Assembly: GCF_002929825.1 (NCBI RefSeq)
Contig: NZ_PJJN01000032.1
Coordinates: 163,416 to 227,415, forward strand
Direction of reading: 5' to 3'
DNA: 64,000 nt
DNA from: Cryobacterium sp. Y29
GTDB lineage: Bacteria > Actinomycetota > Actinomycetes > Actinomycetales > Microbacteriaceae
The notes under the pieces were generated by a model. That model was not told where the DNA came from. It saw only the letters and a list, made by a program, of their open reading frames with translations, and did no database searches. A program made the translations under genes and the position numbers. Every line of letters begins with the position of its first letter. Position 1 is the first letter of the stretch. Of this stretch, positions 41,906 through 49,429 are shown piece after piece.

Positions 41906-43582
41906 TTACATGCGCTCCGGCGCGGTGACGCCGAGCAGGCCCAGGCCGTTGCGGATCACTTGGCCGGTCGCGTCGTTCAGCCACAAACGGGTGCGGTGCA
42001 GGTCGGTGACCGGTTCTTCACCGAGCGGAATGACGCGGCAGTTGTCGTACCAGCGGTGGTAGTAGCCGGCGACCTCCTCGATGTAGCGGGCTACGCGGTG
42101 CGGCTCCCGCAGTTGCGCGGCCTGCGCGACGACGCGCGGAAATTCCTGCAGCACGCCCAGCAGAGCGGATTCGCTGTCGTGCACGAGCAGTTCCGGGGCA
42201 AAGACGGAGCGTTCGACGCCGCTAGCGGCAGCATTGCTGGCGACCGAGCAGGTGCGGGCGTGGGCGTACTGCACGTAGAAGACGGGGTTGTCGTTGGTGC
42301 GTTTGCCCAGCAGGTCGAGGTCGATGTCGAGCTGCGAGTCGCTGTTCGAGCGCACCAGGGCGTAGCGGCCGGCATCGACACCGACCGCGTCGACGAGGTC
42401 GTCGAGGGTGACGATGGTGCCGGCCCGCTTACTCATGCGCACCGGTTCGCCGTCCTTGAGCAGGTTGACCATCTGACCGATCAGAATCTGCAGGTTCACG
42501 CCGGCCTCGTCGCCGAAGGCGGAGACCATGGCCATCATGCGGCCGACGTAGCCGTGGTGGTCGGCACCGAGCATGATCAGGCACTGGTCGAATCCGCGTT
42601 CGCGCTTGTCGAGGTAGTAGCCGAGGTCGCCGGAGATGTAGGCGGGCTCGCCATTGGAGCGGATGATCACCCGGTCACGATCATCACCGAAGGTGGTCGT
42701 GCGCAGCCAGATCGCGCCGTCCGCTTCGAAGATGTGGCCCTGTTCGCGCAGGCGATCGATGGCGCGGTCGACGGCGCCAGATTCGTGCAGGGAATCCTCG
42801 TGAAAGTACACGTCGAAGTCGACGCCGAAACCGTGCAGTTTGTCTTTGATCTCGGTGAACATCAGGTCGACGCCGATCGAACGAAACACTTCCTGCTGTT
42901 CATCGCGGGAAAGGGTCGAGACATCACCGTCGTACCGGGCGAGTACGTTGGCGGCAATGTCGCCGATGTACGCTCCGCCGTAGCCGTCCTCCGGGGTGGG
43001 TTCGCCGAGGAAGCTGGCGAGCACGCTGCGGGCGAAGCGGTCGATCTGCGAACCGTGGTCGTTGAAGTAGTACTCACGGGTCACGTCGGCGCCTTCGGCT
43101 GCCAGCACGCGGGCCAGGCTGTCGCCGACCGCGGCCCAGCGCACGCCGCCCATGTGGATGGGTCCGGTGGGGTTGGCCGAAACGAATTCGAGGTTGATTT
43201 TGAGACCGTCATACAGGTGGCCGGTGCCGTAGACCGCTCCCTGGTCGACGATGGTTTTGGCGAGCGCACCGGCCGCCGCAGCTTCGAGACGAATGTTGAT
43301 GAAGCCAGGGCCGGCGATTTCGACGGATGAGACATCCGCCAGCTGTTCGAGACCGGCAGCTAATTCGGCCGCGATTTCACGCGGGTTGGTGCCGAGAGGT
43401 TTGGCGATCTTCAGCGCGATGCTTGAGGCCCAATCGCCGTGGTCGCGGTTGCGTGGTCGTTCGACAGCCACGTCGGCCAGGGTGAGTCCAAGGTCTACCC
43501 CTGCCGTGTCAGCCTCGCGTCGGCGTTCGCTGACGCTCTGGATGAGGTTGAAAAGGGACTGGGAGAGTTCGGCGGGAGTCAC
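41906..43582 (-). CDS. argS: Arginyl-tRNA synthetase
   Basis: A 558-residue class I synthetase from the GTG at 43582 ([16 protein letters not shown]). The HIGH-like motif is [15 protein letters not shown], the KMSKS-like motif is [14 protein letters not shown], and the C-terminal anticodon-binding domain ends with [14 protein letters not shown]. The open frame extends 279 bases further, but relatives are about 555 residues and the extension is antisense to the lipoprotein gene start. It charges tRNA-Arg; a tRNA-Arg gene lies 0.8 kb away. Confidence 0.93.
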   Translation of the reverse strand: MTPAELSQSLFNLIQSVSERRREADTAGVDLGLTLADVAVERPRNRDHGDWASSIALKIAKPLGTNPREIAAELAAGLEQLADVSSVEIAGPGFINIRLEAAAAGALAKTIVDQGAVYGTGHLYDGLKINLEFVSANPTGPIHMGGVRWAAVGDSLARVLAAEGADVTREYYFNDHGSQIDRFARSVLASFLGEPTPEDGYGGAYIGDIAANVLARYDGDVSTLSRDEQQEVFRSIGVDLMFTEIKDKLHGFGVDFDVYFHEDSLHESGAVDRAIDRLREQGHIFEADGAIWLRTTTFGDDRDRVIIRSNGEPAYISGDLGYYLDKRERGFDQCLIMLGADHHGYVGRMMAMVSAFGDEAGVNLQILIGQMVNLLKDGEPVRMSKRAGTIVTLDDLVDAVGVDAGRYALVRSNSDSQLDIDLDLLGKRTNDNPVFYVQYAHARTCSVASNAAASGVERSVFAPELLVHDSESALLGVLQEFPRVVAQAAQLREPHRVARYIEEVAGYYHRWYDNCRVIPLGEEPVTDLHRTRLWLNDATGQVIRNGLGLLGVTAPERM

Positions 43583-43623
43583 TGCATAATCGTACCGGCC
43601 CGTCCTGTTGGTAAGGTCGACGC

Positions 43624-44301
43624 GTGACTGATACACGCGTCTACCCCTCTTTTGCTCGTACCGCTGCACGCACCGGCGGAGCGTCCACGCGCCGCCGTGC
43701 CGGGCTGATGCTTGCCGGCGGAGCACTGTTTGCCCTCCTTTTGGCCGGCTGCAGCGCAGGAGGCGAACCGACGCCGACGAATTCTGCGGTCGCGACGAGC
43801 GGGGCATCCGCTGACCCGACGACGAGCGCTGAGCCACCGTCGTCGTCTCCGACCCCGACACCGGAAGCGACCGGCTCTCCGATCACGCAGATCTGTGGTG
43901 ACCTTCTCACCCTGCAGGATGTCTACGATTTCAACCCGAACTACGGCTCTGCCCCGGATTATTCGCCGACCGCTGACGGCCTGGCCGCGACCGCCGCAAC
44001 CTACAACGGGCTGACCTGCGGCTGGTCGAACCAGACCAGCGGCGAGCTCATCGAGGTCTCGGTCGTGGCCCCCAACGATGTGTTGATGACCACGCTCAAG
44101 CAGCAAGCAGATGCCGATAGCCAGGCCGTGCCGACCTACGGCACCCCGCCAACGGTGGACGGGTTCTTCACCTACTCCGGTGGCAGCGGCCAGGCGCAGG
44201 TGTTCATCGGCACCTATTGGATCACCCTGAGCACCCCGGTGTTCGGTGAGCCCGGAGACGCCGCGGGTCTCCTCTCGGTGATTCTCGCGCATCTCGGGTA
44301 G
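43624..44301 (+). CDS. Lipoprotein of unknown function
   Basis: A 225-residue protein with GTG start. The N-terminus has an arginine-rich segment ([22 protein letters not shown]) ending in a lipobox, then a Ser/Thr/Pro linker of about 45 residues. The globular part (from [17 protein letters not shown]) contains two cysteines (ICGD and LTCGW) that could form a disulfide outside the cell. I do not recognise the domain. It is divergent from argS with a short gap, so it has its own promoter. Confidence 0.7.
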   Translation: MTDTRVYPSFARTAARTGGASTRRRAGLMLAGGALFALLLAGCSAGGEPTPTNSAVATSGASADPTTSAEPPSSSPTPTPEATGSPITQICGDLLTLQDVYDFNPNYGSAPDYSPTADGLAATAATYNGLTCGWSNQTSGELIEVSVVAPNDVLMTTLKQQADADSQAVPTYGTPPTVDGFFTYSGGSGQAQVFIGTYWITLSTPVFGEPGDAAGLLSVILAHLG

Positions 44302-44370
44302 CGGATGCTGGCAGCCCGGCCCGGATGGCTCATCGCAACCGGCCCATGATGCTAACCTTGAACCACCCTG

Positions 44371-44442
44371 GCCCCCATAGCTCAGGGGATAGAGCACTGC
44401 CCTCCGGAGGCAGGGGCGGCAGTTCGAATCTGCCTGGGGGCA
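44371..44442 (+). tRNA. tRNA-Arg (anticodon CCG)
   Basis: A full cloverleaf of 72 bases can be folded: acceptor GCCCCCA/TGGGGGC, D-arm GCTC...GAGC, anticodon arm CTGCC-loop-GGCAG with CCG at 44404-44406, and T-arm GGCAG-TTCGAAT-CTGCC. The discriminator is A and CCA is not encoded. It reads CGG codons. It borders a stretch of decayed and accessory genes. Confidence 0.95.
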
Positions 44443-44830
44443 CACTCGCCACGTGCCACGCTAAGTCGGACTTCTGCCACCTAGTTCGGACAAAACACCC
44501 CGCAAAAGCCTTCCTGCTTTAGCACCATGGTTCATCCACAGCCTCCCAGGCTGCTGGCGTGCATTGGACCGGTGGGCTCCGCACCCGCGGGGATCCTCAG
44601 CACCTGTCAGTTCTCAAGGTAATCACGACTTTAATCATTCATACCGCGCCTGCTTTTTGTGCCTCCGCAATTTCAAGGATCCCACTGAGCTTCCTGTGGA
44701 GACAGGACACAGCTGGCGCGACACTGGTGTGCGAGTATCGTCGGCCGCAGAAACTTCCCCAACCTGCCCGCCTTTTGTCACTCCATACGAGAAGCCATCG
44801 AAATTCTTGAAGTCCGATCCCTGCCTTAGG
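44443..44830. other. Gene-free stretch after the tRNA
   Basis: About 390 bases with only short overlapping frames. One plus-strand frame (from 44564) encodes a CFLC pair and then low-complexity sequence, but has no ribosome site and no family that I recognise. I see no intact gene and no direct copy of the tRNA 3' end. Confidence 0.5.
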
Positions 44831-44837
44831 ACGCCAC

Positions 44838-44925
44838 TGCGGCGGTCGCTGCAACGGGCGGCTGCGACGGGCGGCTGCGACGGGCGGCTGCGACAGCGAC
44901 AGCGACAGCGACAGCGCTACGCTCC
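44838..44925. repeat. Short tandem repeats (13-bp and 6-bp units)
   Basis: A 13-bp unit (CTGCGACGGGCGG) repeats about three times at 44849-44890 and runs into a 6-bp unit (GACAGC) repeated about four to five times up to 44918. They lie at the 3' end of the HsdR remnant and are read there as an Ala/Val repeat. Confidence 0.8.
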
Positions 44926-45160
44926 ATGCCCACCACCGAGCGGATCAGCAGACCGAGACCGTGTGCCTCCTCGGCTCCGCCCGCCAGCTCTGCCGGAGTG
45001 AAACCTCCCGACTCGGTGAGAATGCGTTCCAGCTCCTGAAGGTCGAGATCGGTGAGCTGGCGGCCAGCGCCTGAAGGTCGAGATCGGTGAGCTGGCGCCC
45101 AGCGCGCAGCTTGTGCAGCACGACCTGGTCGGCGTGTTCGCGCAGGAACGCAAAGAGCCT
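44890..45160 (-). pseudogene. hsdR: Remnant of type I restriction enzyme R subunit (C-terminal domain)
   Basis: On the minus strand one frame reads LFAFLREHADQVVLHKLRAG and, after a frame change, QLTDLDLQELERILTESGGF followed by EEAHGLGLLIRSVVGMERSA. This is the pattern of the C-terminal helical domain of EcoEI-type restriction R subunits. The two halves are separated by a near-exact tandem duplication of about 35 bases (45033-45070 against 45067-45105) that breaks the frame. Helicase and nuclease domains are absent. It is a decayed fragment, not a functional gene. Confidence 0.6.
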
Positions 45161-45199
45161 TTCTCAGAACCACGCGCGGTCGATTCCCGGCGTGACGAT

Positions 45200-45564
45200 C
45201 TCAGAATTCAGAGGCCGGGATCGAGTTGATCGAGCCGACCTTCATACCTCAACAGAGGGCGTCCACGCTCGCCGGCGGGCGCTCGATGGAACCGCACTCG
45301 TTCCTCTCGGGATCGTGCTCACCGATGGTTTAGTTCTGCTGCGGAACCCTGACGTACGCAAGGCCTGCTCCAGCGTGTTGCATGCTCCTGAGGTGCAGAA
45401 GGTCTGCCGGAAGTCGGGCGACAAAATCGCCGTGTCATGGAGTCGGCACGGCGGTCCGGCAGCCCGTGCCCGAACCCTTCGTCGCTGACCTGCGGGTCCA
45501 GCACCAGGATTCTTACGCCCTGGACGCCGCGAATCGGCACGTTCGCCAACGCCGTGGATAAAAT
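45200..45564. other. Stretch without recognisable gene
   Basis: Short frames exist on both strands. A minus-strand frame ending at 45319 contains ANVPIRGVQGVRILVLDPQV, which looks protein-like but is not one I can assign, and it lacks a ribosome site. Probably decayed DNA continuing from the HsdR remnant. Confidence 0.4.
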
Positions 45565-45807
45565 CTAAGCCGCGAAGGCTGACGCAAACGAGGCGACCGC
45601 CGACTCGAAATGCGCGAACATGACATGTCGTCGCGGTGCCTCTATGTTCATGACTTCAAAAGCGGAACCACGTTTCTCGATGTAGCCCAGCACCTTCTCG
45701 GGCGACCTTTCGTGGCAGCGGCGATCGCCGACACGCCATTCATGATCGGACAGACTACGGACCTCGAGATCTCGCATTGCGCACGGTTCATGACCCTGAT
45801 TCGACAT
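45565..45807 (-). CDS. Small conserved protein, unknown function
   Basis: An 80-residue protein with ATG at 45807 preceded by CGAGGAGATTCA, a strong ribosome site. The centre (LEVRSLSDHEWRVGDRR, then VLGYIEKRGSAFEVMNIEAP) resembles short actinobacterial proteins of about 70-80 residues that I remember without an assigned function; this resemblance was not checked. One of the ATACCCC-type palindromes (45997-46012) lies about 190 bases upstream, and nothing else is encoded clearly in between, so it may belong to the sulfur-responsive set. Confidence 0.6.
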   Translation of the reverse strand: MSNQGHEPCAMRDLEVRSLSDHEWRVGDRRCHERSPEKVLGYIEKRGSAFEVMNIEAPRRHVMFAHFESAVASFASAFAA

Positions 45808-45996
45808 TGAATCTCCTCGTGATGAGCGGTACAGACCGGCGGTACCTCAACCAGCTCCGATGCCGCTTGCATCTCCACCCAACGTAGCCCCGCCTGCCGT
45901 TGCCGGCAAATACAGCGCCGACCAATCGCCGTCATCGCGAACAGCGCTACGCAGAGTCCGAACCGCTCCTTAGTTCGCCAAGCTGAAGTCCTCAAT

Positions 45997-46012
45997 ATAC
46001 CCCGTATGGTAT
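45997..46012. promoter_or_regulatory. CstR/CsoR-like operator, site A
   Basis: The sequence ATACCCCGTATGGTAT is a slightly imperfect copy of the palindrome found at four other places in this module. It lies between the rhodanese lipoprotein stop (46038) and the small protein start (45807), so it would act on minus-strand transcription toward 45807. Confidence 0.6.
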
Positions 46013-46037
46013 AACTTCAGTGCTGTTTGTGTGCAGC

Positions 46038-46412
46038 TCATTTGTCGACCACGATGGCCAGTCCGGTGGCGGCAGACGCGTCTGTGATGCCGTCAGCATC
46101 GGTCAGCGTGGTGAATCCGATGTCGGCCATGCGTGTGACGGCTGCAGCCGATCGGTTTCCGGTGGCGCAGTAGATGATGTAGTCCCCGTCGATCGGCAGC
46201 GCCGCGATCAGCGTGTCGAAGTCCGGGGATTGCACGTCAATATTGATGGCGTCCTGAAGGTGTCCACCGACATACTCTGGTGCGGTGCGCACATCGATGA
46301 TGACCGTACCGGAGGTGACGGCGATGGAGGGCGCCGGCGCGGGGCTCGCGCAGGCGGCCGTACTGAGCAGTGCCGCCACCGCGATTGTGATGGCGGTGAG
46401 TTTTTTCTTCAT
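46038..46412 (-). CDS. Rhodanese-like lipoprotein
   Basis: A 124-residue secreted protein. A lysine-rich signal peptide (MKKKLTAITIAVAALLSTAA) ends in Cys21, a probable lipid attachment site. The rest is a single rhodanese domain: IIDVRTAPEYVGGHL and the active-site loop IIYCATGNRSAAA with Cys82. Such proteins carry sulfane sulfur as a cysteine persulfide; this one would do so outside the membrane. It overlaps the upstream membrane-protein gene by 4 bases and is the last of a three-gene minus-strand operon. Confidence 0.85.
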   Translation of the reverse strand: MKKKLTAITIAVAALLSTAACASPAPAPSIAVTSGTVIIDVRTAPEYVGGHLQDAINIDVQSPDFDTLIAALPIDGDYIIYCATGNRSAAAVTRMADIGFTTLTDADGITDASAATGLAIVVDK

Positions 46413-46966
46413 GGCTGGGTGTCCTGACGGGTGCGTGACGTGGGCGGCAGAGTGATCGGATCGGGGGCGACTTTCCGGGAGCGTGGGAACAAGGGCGTGC
46501 AGGTGGCGCAGACCTCACCCTCAGTGGACCCTGACGATTCGTTGCGGGTGGTGGCTCGGCGTTCGCTGGCCAGCCGCTCGCGCAGGGCCCAGAACAAGAG
46601 GGTGAGGGCGGCAGCGGCCAGGACCGGCCGAGCAGCACCGCTCACGACCGGGTCGAGAGAGCGTATTTCGGTGGTCAGATAAAGCGCAATTAGGCCCAGT
46701 GCCGGCCATCGCGTGTCACAGAGAGTTGCGTCGGCGCCAATAGGCGCGCCGATATAGCTGGCAACGATCAAGCCGATCAAGCTCGCTCCGAGGGCAGTGA
46801 CCGCGACTGTCCCCCACAGCGCGATACCTGCGCCGCCCGCACTCGGTACGTAGCCGATAGAGAGAACTATCAAGACGACTACGGCGACGGCGGTTGCGAT
46901 CAGCCAGCGGCGCGGGGTCCAGGTTCGAAGGTCAGTGAACAAGGACGGGAACTTCGGCCGCAGCAT
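46409..46966 (-). CDS. Membrane protein paralogous to the upstream CPVC protein, without CPVC
   Basis: A 185-residue protein with four hydrophobic segments (residues about 20-38, 48-72, 88-99 and 109-128). It is similar over its length to the upstream gene product: both have a (T/S)RRW start to helix 1, a W..(P/T)V..(S/T)AL helix 2 and a final PxLAAA(S/A)xxLLxWAL helix. The CPVC segment is lost, but a CATC pair occurs in the cytoplasmic or external tail (residues 153-156). No family recognised. It overlaps both neighbours. Confidence 0.65.
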   Translation of the reverse strand: MLRPKFPSLFTDLRTWTPRRWLIATAVAVVVLIVLSIGYVPSAGGAGIALWGTVAVTALGASLIGLIVASYIGAPIGADATLCDTRWPALGLIALYLTTEIRSLDPVVSGAARPVLAAAALTLLFWALRERLASERRATTRNESSGSTEGEVCATCTPLFPRSRKVAPDPITLPPTSRTRQDTQP

Positions 46967-47492
46967 CGGCCCGAGCAGGCAGCCGACACGAATATTCTCG
47001 AGTCAGGCGCGCGTACAGAGCCCAGATCAACAAAACAATGGACGCGGCGGCCAGATACGGCTGGACGGGCTCGAAGAATCGCATTGCCCCGGTTGTCCCC
47101 AAAGCGAGAAGAACCAATTTGTTGCAGACGGGGCACCCCACCGCGAAGAACGTCACCAGCCAGCCGGCCATGCCGGCACGGCCCGCTGCTCTACTGGATG
47201 TAGCGCCGTCCGGGTGCGCCACGTAGGTGGCAGTGACCAGACCCGCTAAAGCCGCGCTGAGGCTGAGCACCGGCCACGACCACACGGTTGGCGGGATCTC
47301 TCTCGAAAACAATGGCGTGTCAATCAAGTCCGTCGGGATGGCGATGAAGACCACCGCAAATAGTGCGGTTGCCACGGCAACCCACCAGCGACGTGAGGGC
47401 CAGTGACACAGGTCCGCGCCGAGCCCGGCCAGCTTGCCGCGCCAAGGAGTACGCCGTGATGATTCGTCTCTGCTGGTGCACTGGTCACGCAT
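46932..47492 (-). CDS. Polytopic membrane protein with CPVC motif
   Basis: A 186-residue protein with four predicted membrane segments (about residues 36-52, 70-92, 108-131 and 145-163). The third contains GCPVCNKLVLLALG, a CxxC pair (Cys120 and Cys123) inside or at the edge of the membrane. Such a placement recalls thiol-redox transporters of the DsbD/CcdA or VKOR kind, but the overall sequence is not one of those by eye. It is the first gene of the operon ending in the rhodanese lipoprotein, and its promoter region carries operator site B shared with the repressor gene. A role in passing sulfur or reducing equivalents across the membrane is an inference. Confidence 0.7.
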   Translation of the reverse strand: MRDQCTSRDESSRRTPWRGKLAGLGADLCHWPSRRWWVAVATALFAVVFIAIPTDLIDTPLFSREIPPTVWSWPVLSLSAALAGLVTATYVAHPDGATSSRAAGRAGMAGWLVTFFAVGCPVCNKLVLLALGTTGAMRFFEPVQPYLAAASIVLLIWALYARLTREYSCRLPARADAAAEVPVLVH

Positions 47493-47551
47493 TTAAGTAG
47501 CCTCATTTACTTTTCATTGTGAAACGCTTGCTGCCATTTTTGAGGATACTT

Positions 47552-47567
47552 ATACCCTAAGGGGTAT
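47552..47567. promoter_or_regulatory. CstR/CsoR-like operator, site B
   Basis: ATACCCTAAGGGGTAT lies in the 129-base gap between the divergent membrane-protein operon (start 47492) and the repressor gene (start 47622). It can control both, including autoregulation of the repressor. Confidence 0.8.
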
Positions 47568-47621
47568 TATGATCTTAGACAAAACCAGCCGCGCATCCGC
47601 TTATCACAGGAGCACACACTC

Positions 47622-47912
47622 ATGGGAACTAGCGCACTTGCGACCCACGCCAGCGACGATCTGCGCAAGACCCTCAATCGGCTCAAGCGCGCGCAGGGGC
47701 AGCTTGGTGCCGTCATCACCGCCGTTGAGTCTGGCGCCGATTGCCGTGCCGTGGTCACCCAGCTGGCTGCCGTCTCGAGCGCCATTGACCGGGCGGGGTT
47801 CACTATCATCTCGTCGGCGATGAAAGAGTGTTTCATTAATGACGACGCGAATGGAGAAACCAACAAGCTCAGCGTCGATGAGCTTGAGAAGCTTTTTCTC
47901 TCCCTTGCCTGA
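47622..47912 (+). CDS. cstR: CstR-type persulfide-sensing repressor (CsoR/DUF156 family)
   Basis: A 96-residue all-helical repressor of the CsoR family. The core reads RLKRAQGQLGAVITAVESGA, then DCRAVVTQLAAVSSAIDRAG and ISSAMKECF. Cys41 and Cys70 are 29 residues apart, the spacing of the two thiols of CstR and CsoR. The copper-binding histidine of CsoR, expected four residues before the second cysteine, is Ala66. Loss of that histidine marks the persulfide-sensing CstR class. Binding of sulfane sulfur would form a di- or trisulfide and release the operator. The neighbours (persulfide dioxygenase, rhodaneses, TauE) agree with sulfur rather than copper. Confidence 0.8.
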   Translation: MGTSALATHASDDLRKTLNRLKRAQGQLGAVITAVESGADCRAVVTQLAAVSSAIDRAGFTIISSAMKECFINDDANGETNKLSVDELEKLFLSLA

Positions 47913-47918
47913 CGCCGC

Positions 47919-48692
47919 TCACGATAGCCAGCCCACGACGGCGCGGAGCGCGACGTACACGGCGAGGGTGAGCACGAGGATCGCGAAGCTTGTTTTGAGA
48001 ATGCGGTCGGGGATCCCTCGGCTGAGTCTGCCCGCGATCAGGGATGCCAGCATAGCCGTTCCCGCAAAGGCGCCGGTGACGGCCCAGTCGATCTGCACGT
48101 CGCTCACGTGAGCGATGAAGCCGGCGGCCGAATTGATGACGATGATCACGAGGGACGTGCCGATCGTGACGCCCATGGGGAGTCCGAGCACGAGAGCCAG
48201 TGCCGGAACGATCAGAAACCCGCCGCCGACGCCGAGCAGCCCGGTCAAAAACCCAACGACGGTGCCCGTGGCCAGCGCACGTGGCAGACAACTGCGCCAC
48301 CAGGTCCCGTTGCTGGCCGGGGCGCAGGGGCCAGTTGCGACGGGAGTGGCAAAAAACATCCGCACACCGGCGATGGCCATGATCACGCTGAAAGCGACGA
48401 GCAGAAGCTGAGGGTCAACCAGTCGATTCACGAGAGTGCCAAGATACGCCGTGGGGATTCCGGCGGCACCGATGATGCCGGCGAGACGCCAGTTCACGCC
48501 GGTGCGCAGCCGCGGAAGCATGGCGACCGCCGACGCCGCTCCCACGACGATCAGCGAGGTGGGAATCGCCTCTTCGAGGGGTAACCCGACACCGTAGACC
48601 AATGCCGGAACGGCCAAGATTGACCCGCCCCCGCCGACCAGGCCAAGGAGCGCACCGACGATCATCCCCAGAAGCAGCGAGGCCAGGATCAT
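47919..48692 (-). CDS. TauE/SafE family sulfite or organosulfur exporter
   Basis: A 257-residue membrane protein with about seven to eight helices in two similar halves. The family signature occurs as LGLVGGGGSILAVPALVYGV in the first half and FLTGLLGVGGGFLIVPALALVLG in the second. Family members move sulfite, thiosulfate or sulfonates; with the sulfur genes here export of sulfite made by the persulfide dioxygenase is likely. Its start overlaps the rhodanese-DUF2892 stop. Confidence 0.87.
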   Translation of the reverse strand: MILASLLLGMIVGALLGLVGGGGSILAVPALVYGVGLPLEEAIPTSLIVVGAASAVAMLPRLRTGVNWRLAGIIGAAGIPTAYLGTLVNRLVDPQLLLVAFSVIMAIAGVRMFFATPVATGPCAPASNGTWWRSCLPRALATGTVVGFLTGLLGVGGGFLIVPALALVLGLPMGVTIGTSLVIIVINSAAGFIAHVSDVQIDWAVTGAFAGTAMLASLIAGRLSRGIPDRILKTSFAILVLTLAVYVALRAVVGWLS

Positions 48693-49201
48693 GCGTGCGG
48701 CGCCAGCTGAGCGAGAATCTTACTTTTCGTGGGTTCGGCAACCGGTCGGTTCCAGGGCATCCACGACAGAATTCGGCCGAGCGTGCAGCTGTTGGTGGCG
48801 GCCGACACCGTGAGGCCGACGCCAATGACGCCGGCGAGAAGTCGGAACTGCGGATGGATGAACCTTCCGGCCAGCACGCTCGCCAAGACTAGCGATCCGG
48901 CCGTCATGCGTACCTGTCGATCCATGGCCCACATGGAGCGGCCGGTGACGATATCGCCGCCGGCCGCGGCATAGCTCGCCACGCCACCGGCCAACACGCG
49001 AGCACCGGTCAGACCAGCTGCGTCAAGTTTTTTCCGCGCTTCCTCCGCGCGTCGACCCGACTGGCACACCAACACAACCCGGGTCGCCATGAGGGGCGCA
49101 AACTCTGCAGTGTGTTCTTTGAGCAGGGGCAGAGGCACGTGATGCGAACCCCGGATGTGCTGGGTTTCAAACTCGAAGCCCTCCCTCACATCGATGATCA
49201 T
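48689..49201 (-). CDS. Rhodanese domain fused to DUF2892-like membrane domain
   Basis: From the ATG at 49201 the protein is 170 residues: a rhodanese domain with IIDVREGFEFETQHI and active-site loop VVLVCQSGRRAEEA (Cys46), then a two-helix membrane hairpin (about residues 103-140) ending SCTLGRILSWMPWNRP, as in DUF2892. The reading frame continues upstream for 34 more codons with family-like sequence (ISPIPPPIAADEFHRWVLNH) but offers no ATG, GTG or TTG before a stop at 49304-49306, so the true start is unclear. It likely shuttles sulfane sulfur at the membrane. It lies in the operon starting with the CstB-like gene. Confidence 0.75.
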   Translation of the reverse strand: MIIDVREGFEFETQHIRGSHHVPLPLLKEHTAEFAPLMATRVVLVCQSGRRAEEARKKLDAAGLTGARVLAGGVASYAAAGGDIVTGRSMWAMDRQVRMTAGSLVLASVLAGRFIHPQFRLLAGVIGVGLTVSAATNSCTLGRILSWMPWNRPVAEPTKSKILAQLAPHA

Positions 49202-49429
49202 CAGGTCGTCATGATTGAGAACCCACCGGTGAAACTCGTCTGCCGCGATTGGTGGCGGAATGGGGCTGATGGTGCGCGTGGTGTTAGAGATGGTAGATCC
49301 GTTTCAGTTTGGTGCGGGAGCGTGGCAATGTTGAGCAGTGCTGCGACCTGCCATTCAGGCAGTCCGCCGACGATCGTGTCTGACGTGAAGCCAGCATTGG
49401 TCCGGTGTTCAGCCGCGGCGGGAGCCTCT

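Noticed and set aside
41960..43330. Plus-strand frame of 456 residues antisense to argS
   Set aside because: High-GC antisense artefact with Val/Asp/Glu/Gly repeats; argS motifs on the other strand are unambiguous.
45648..45995. TTG-started 115-residue frame next to operator A
   Set aside because: It overlaps the better-supported small gene at 45565-45807, lacks a ribosome site and starts within a few bases of the operator.
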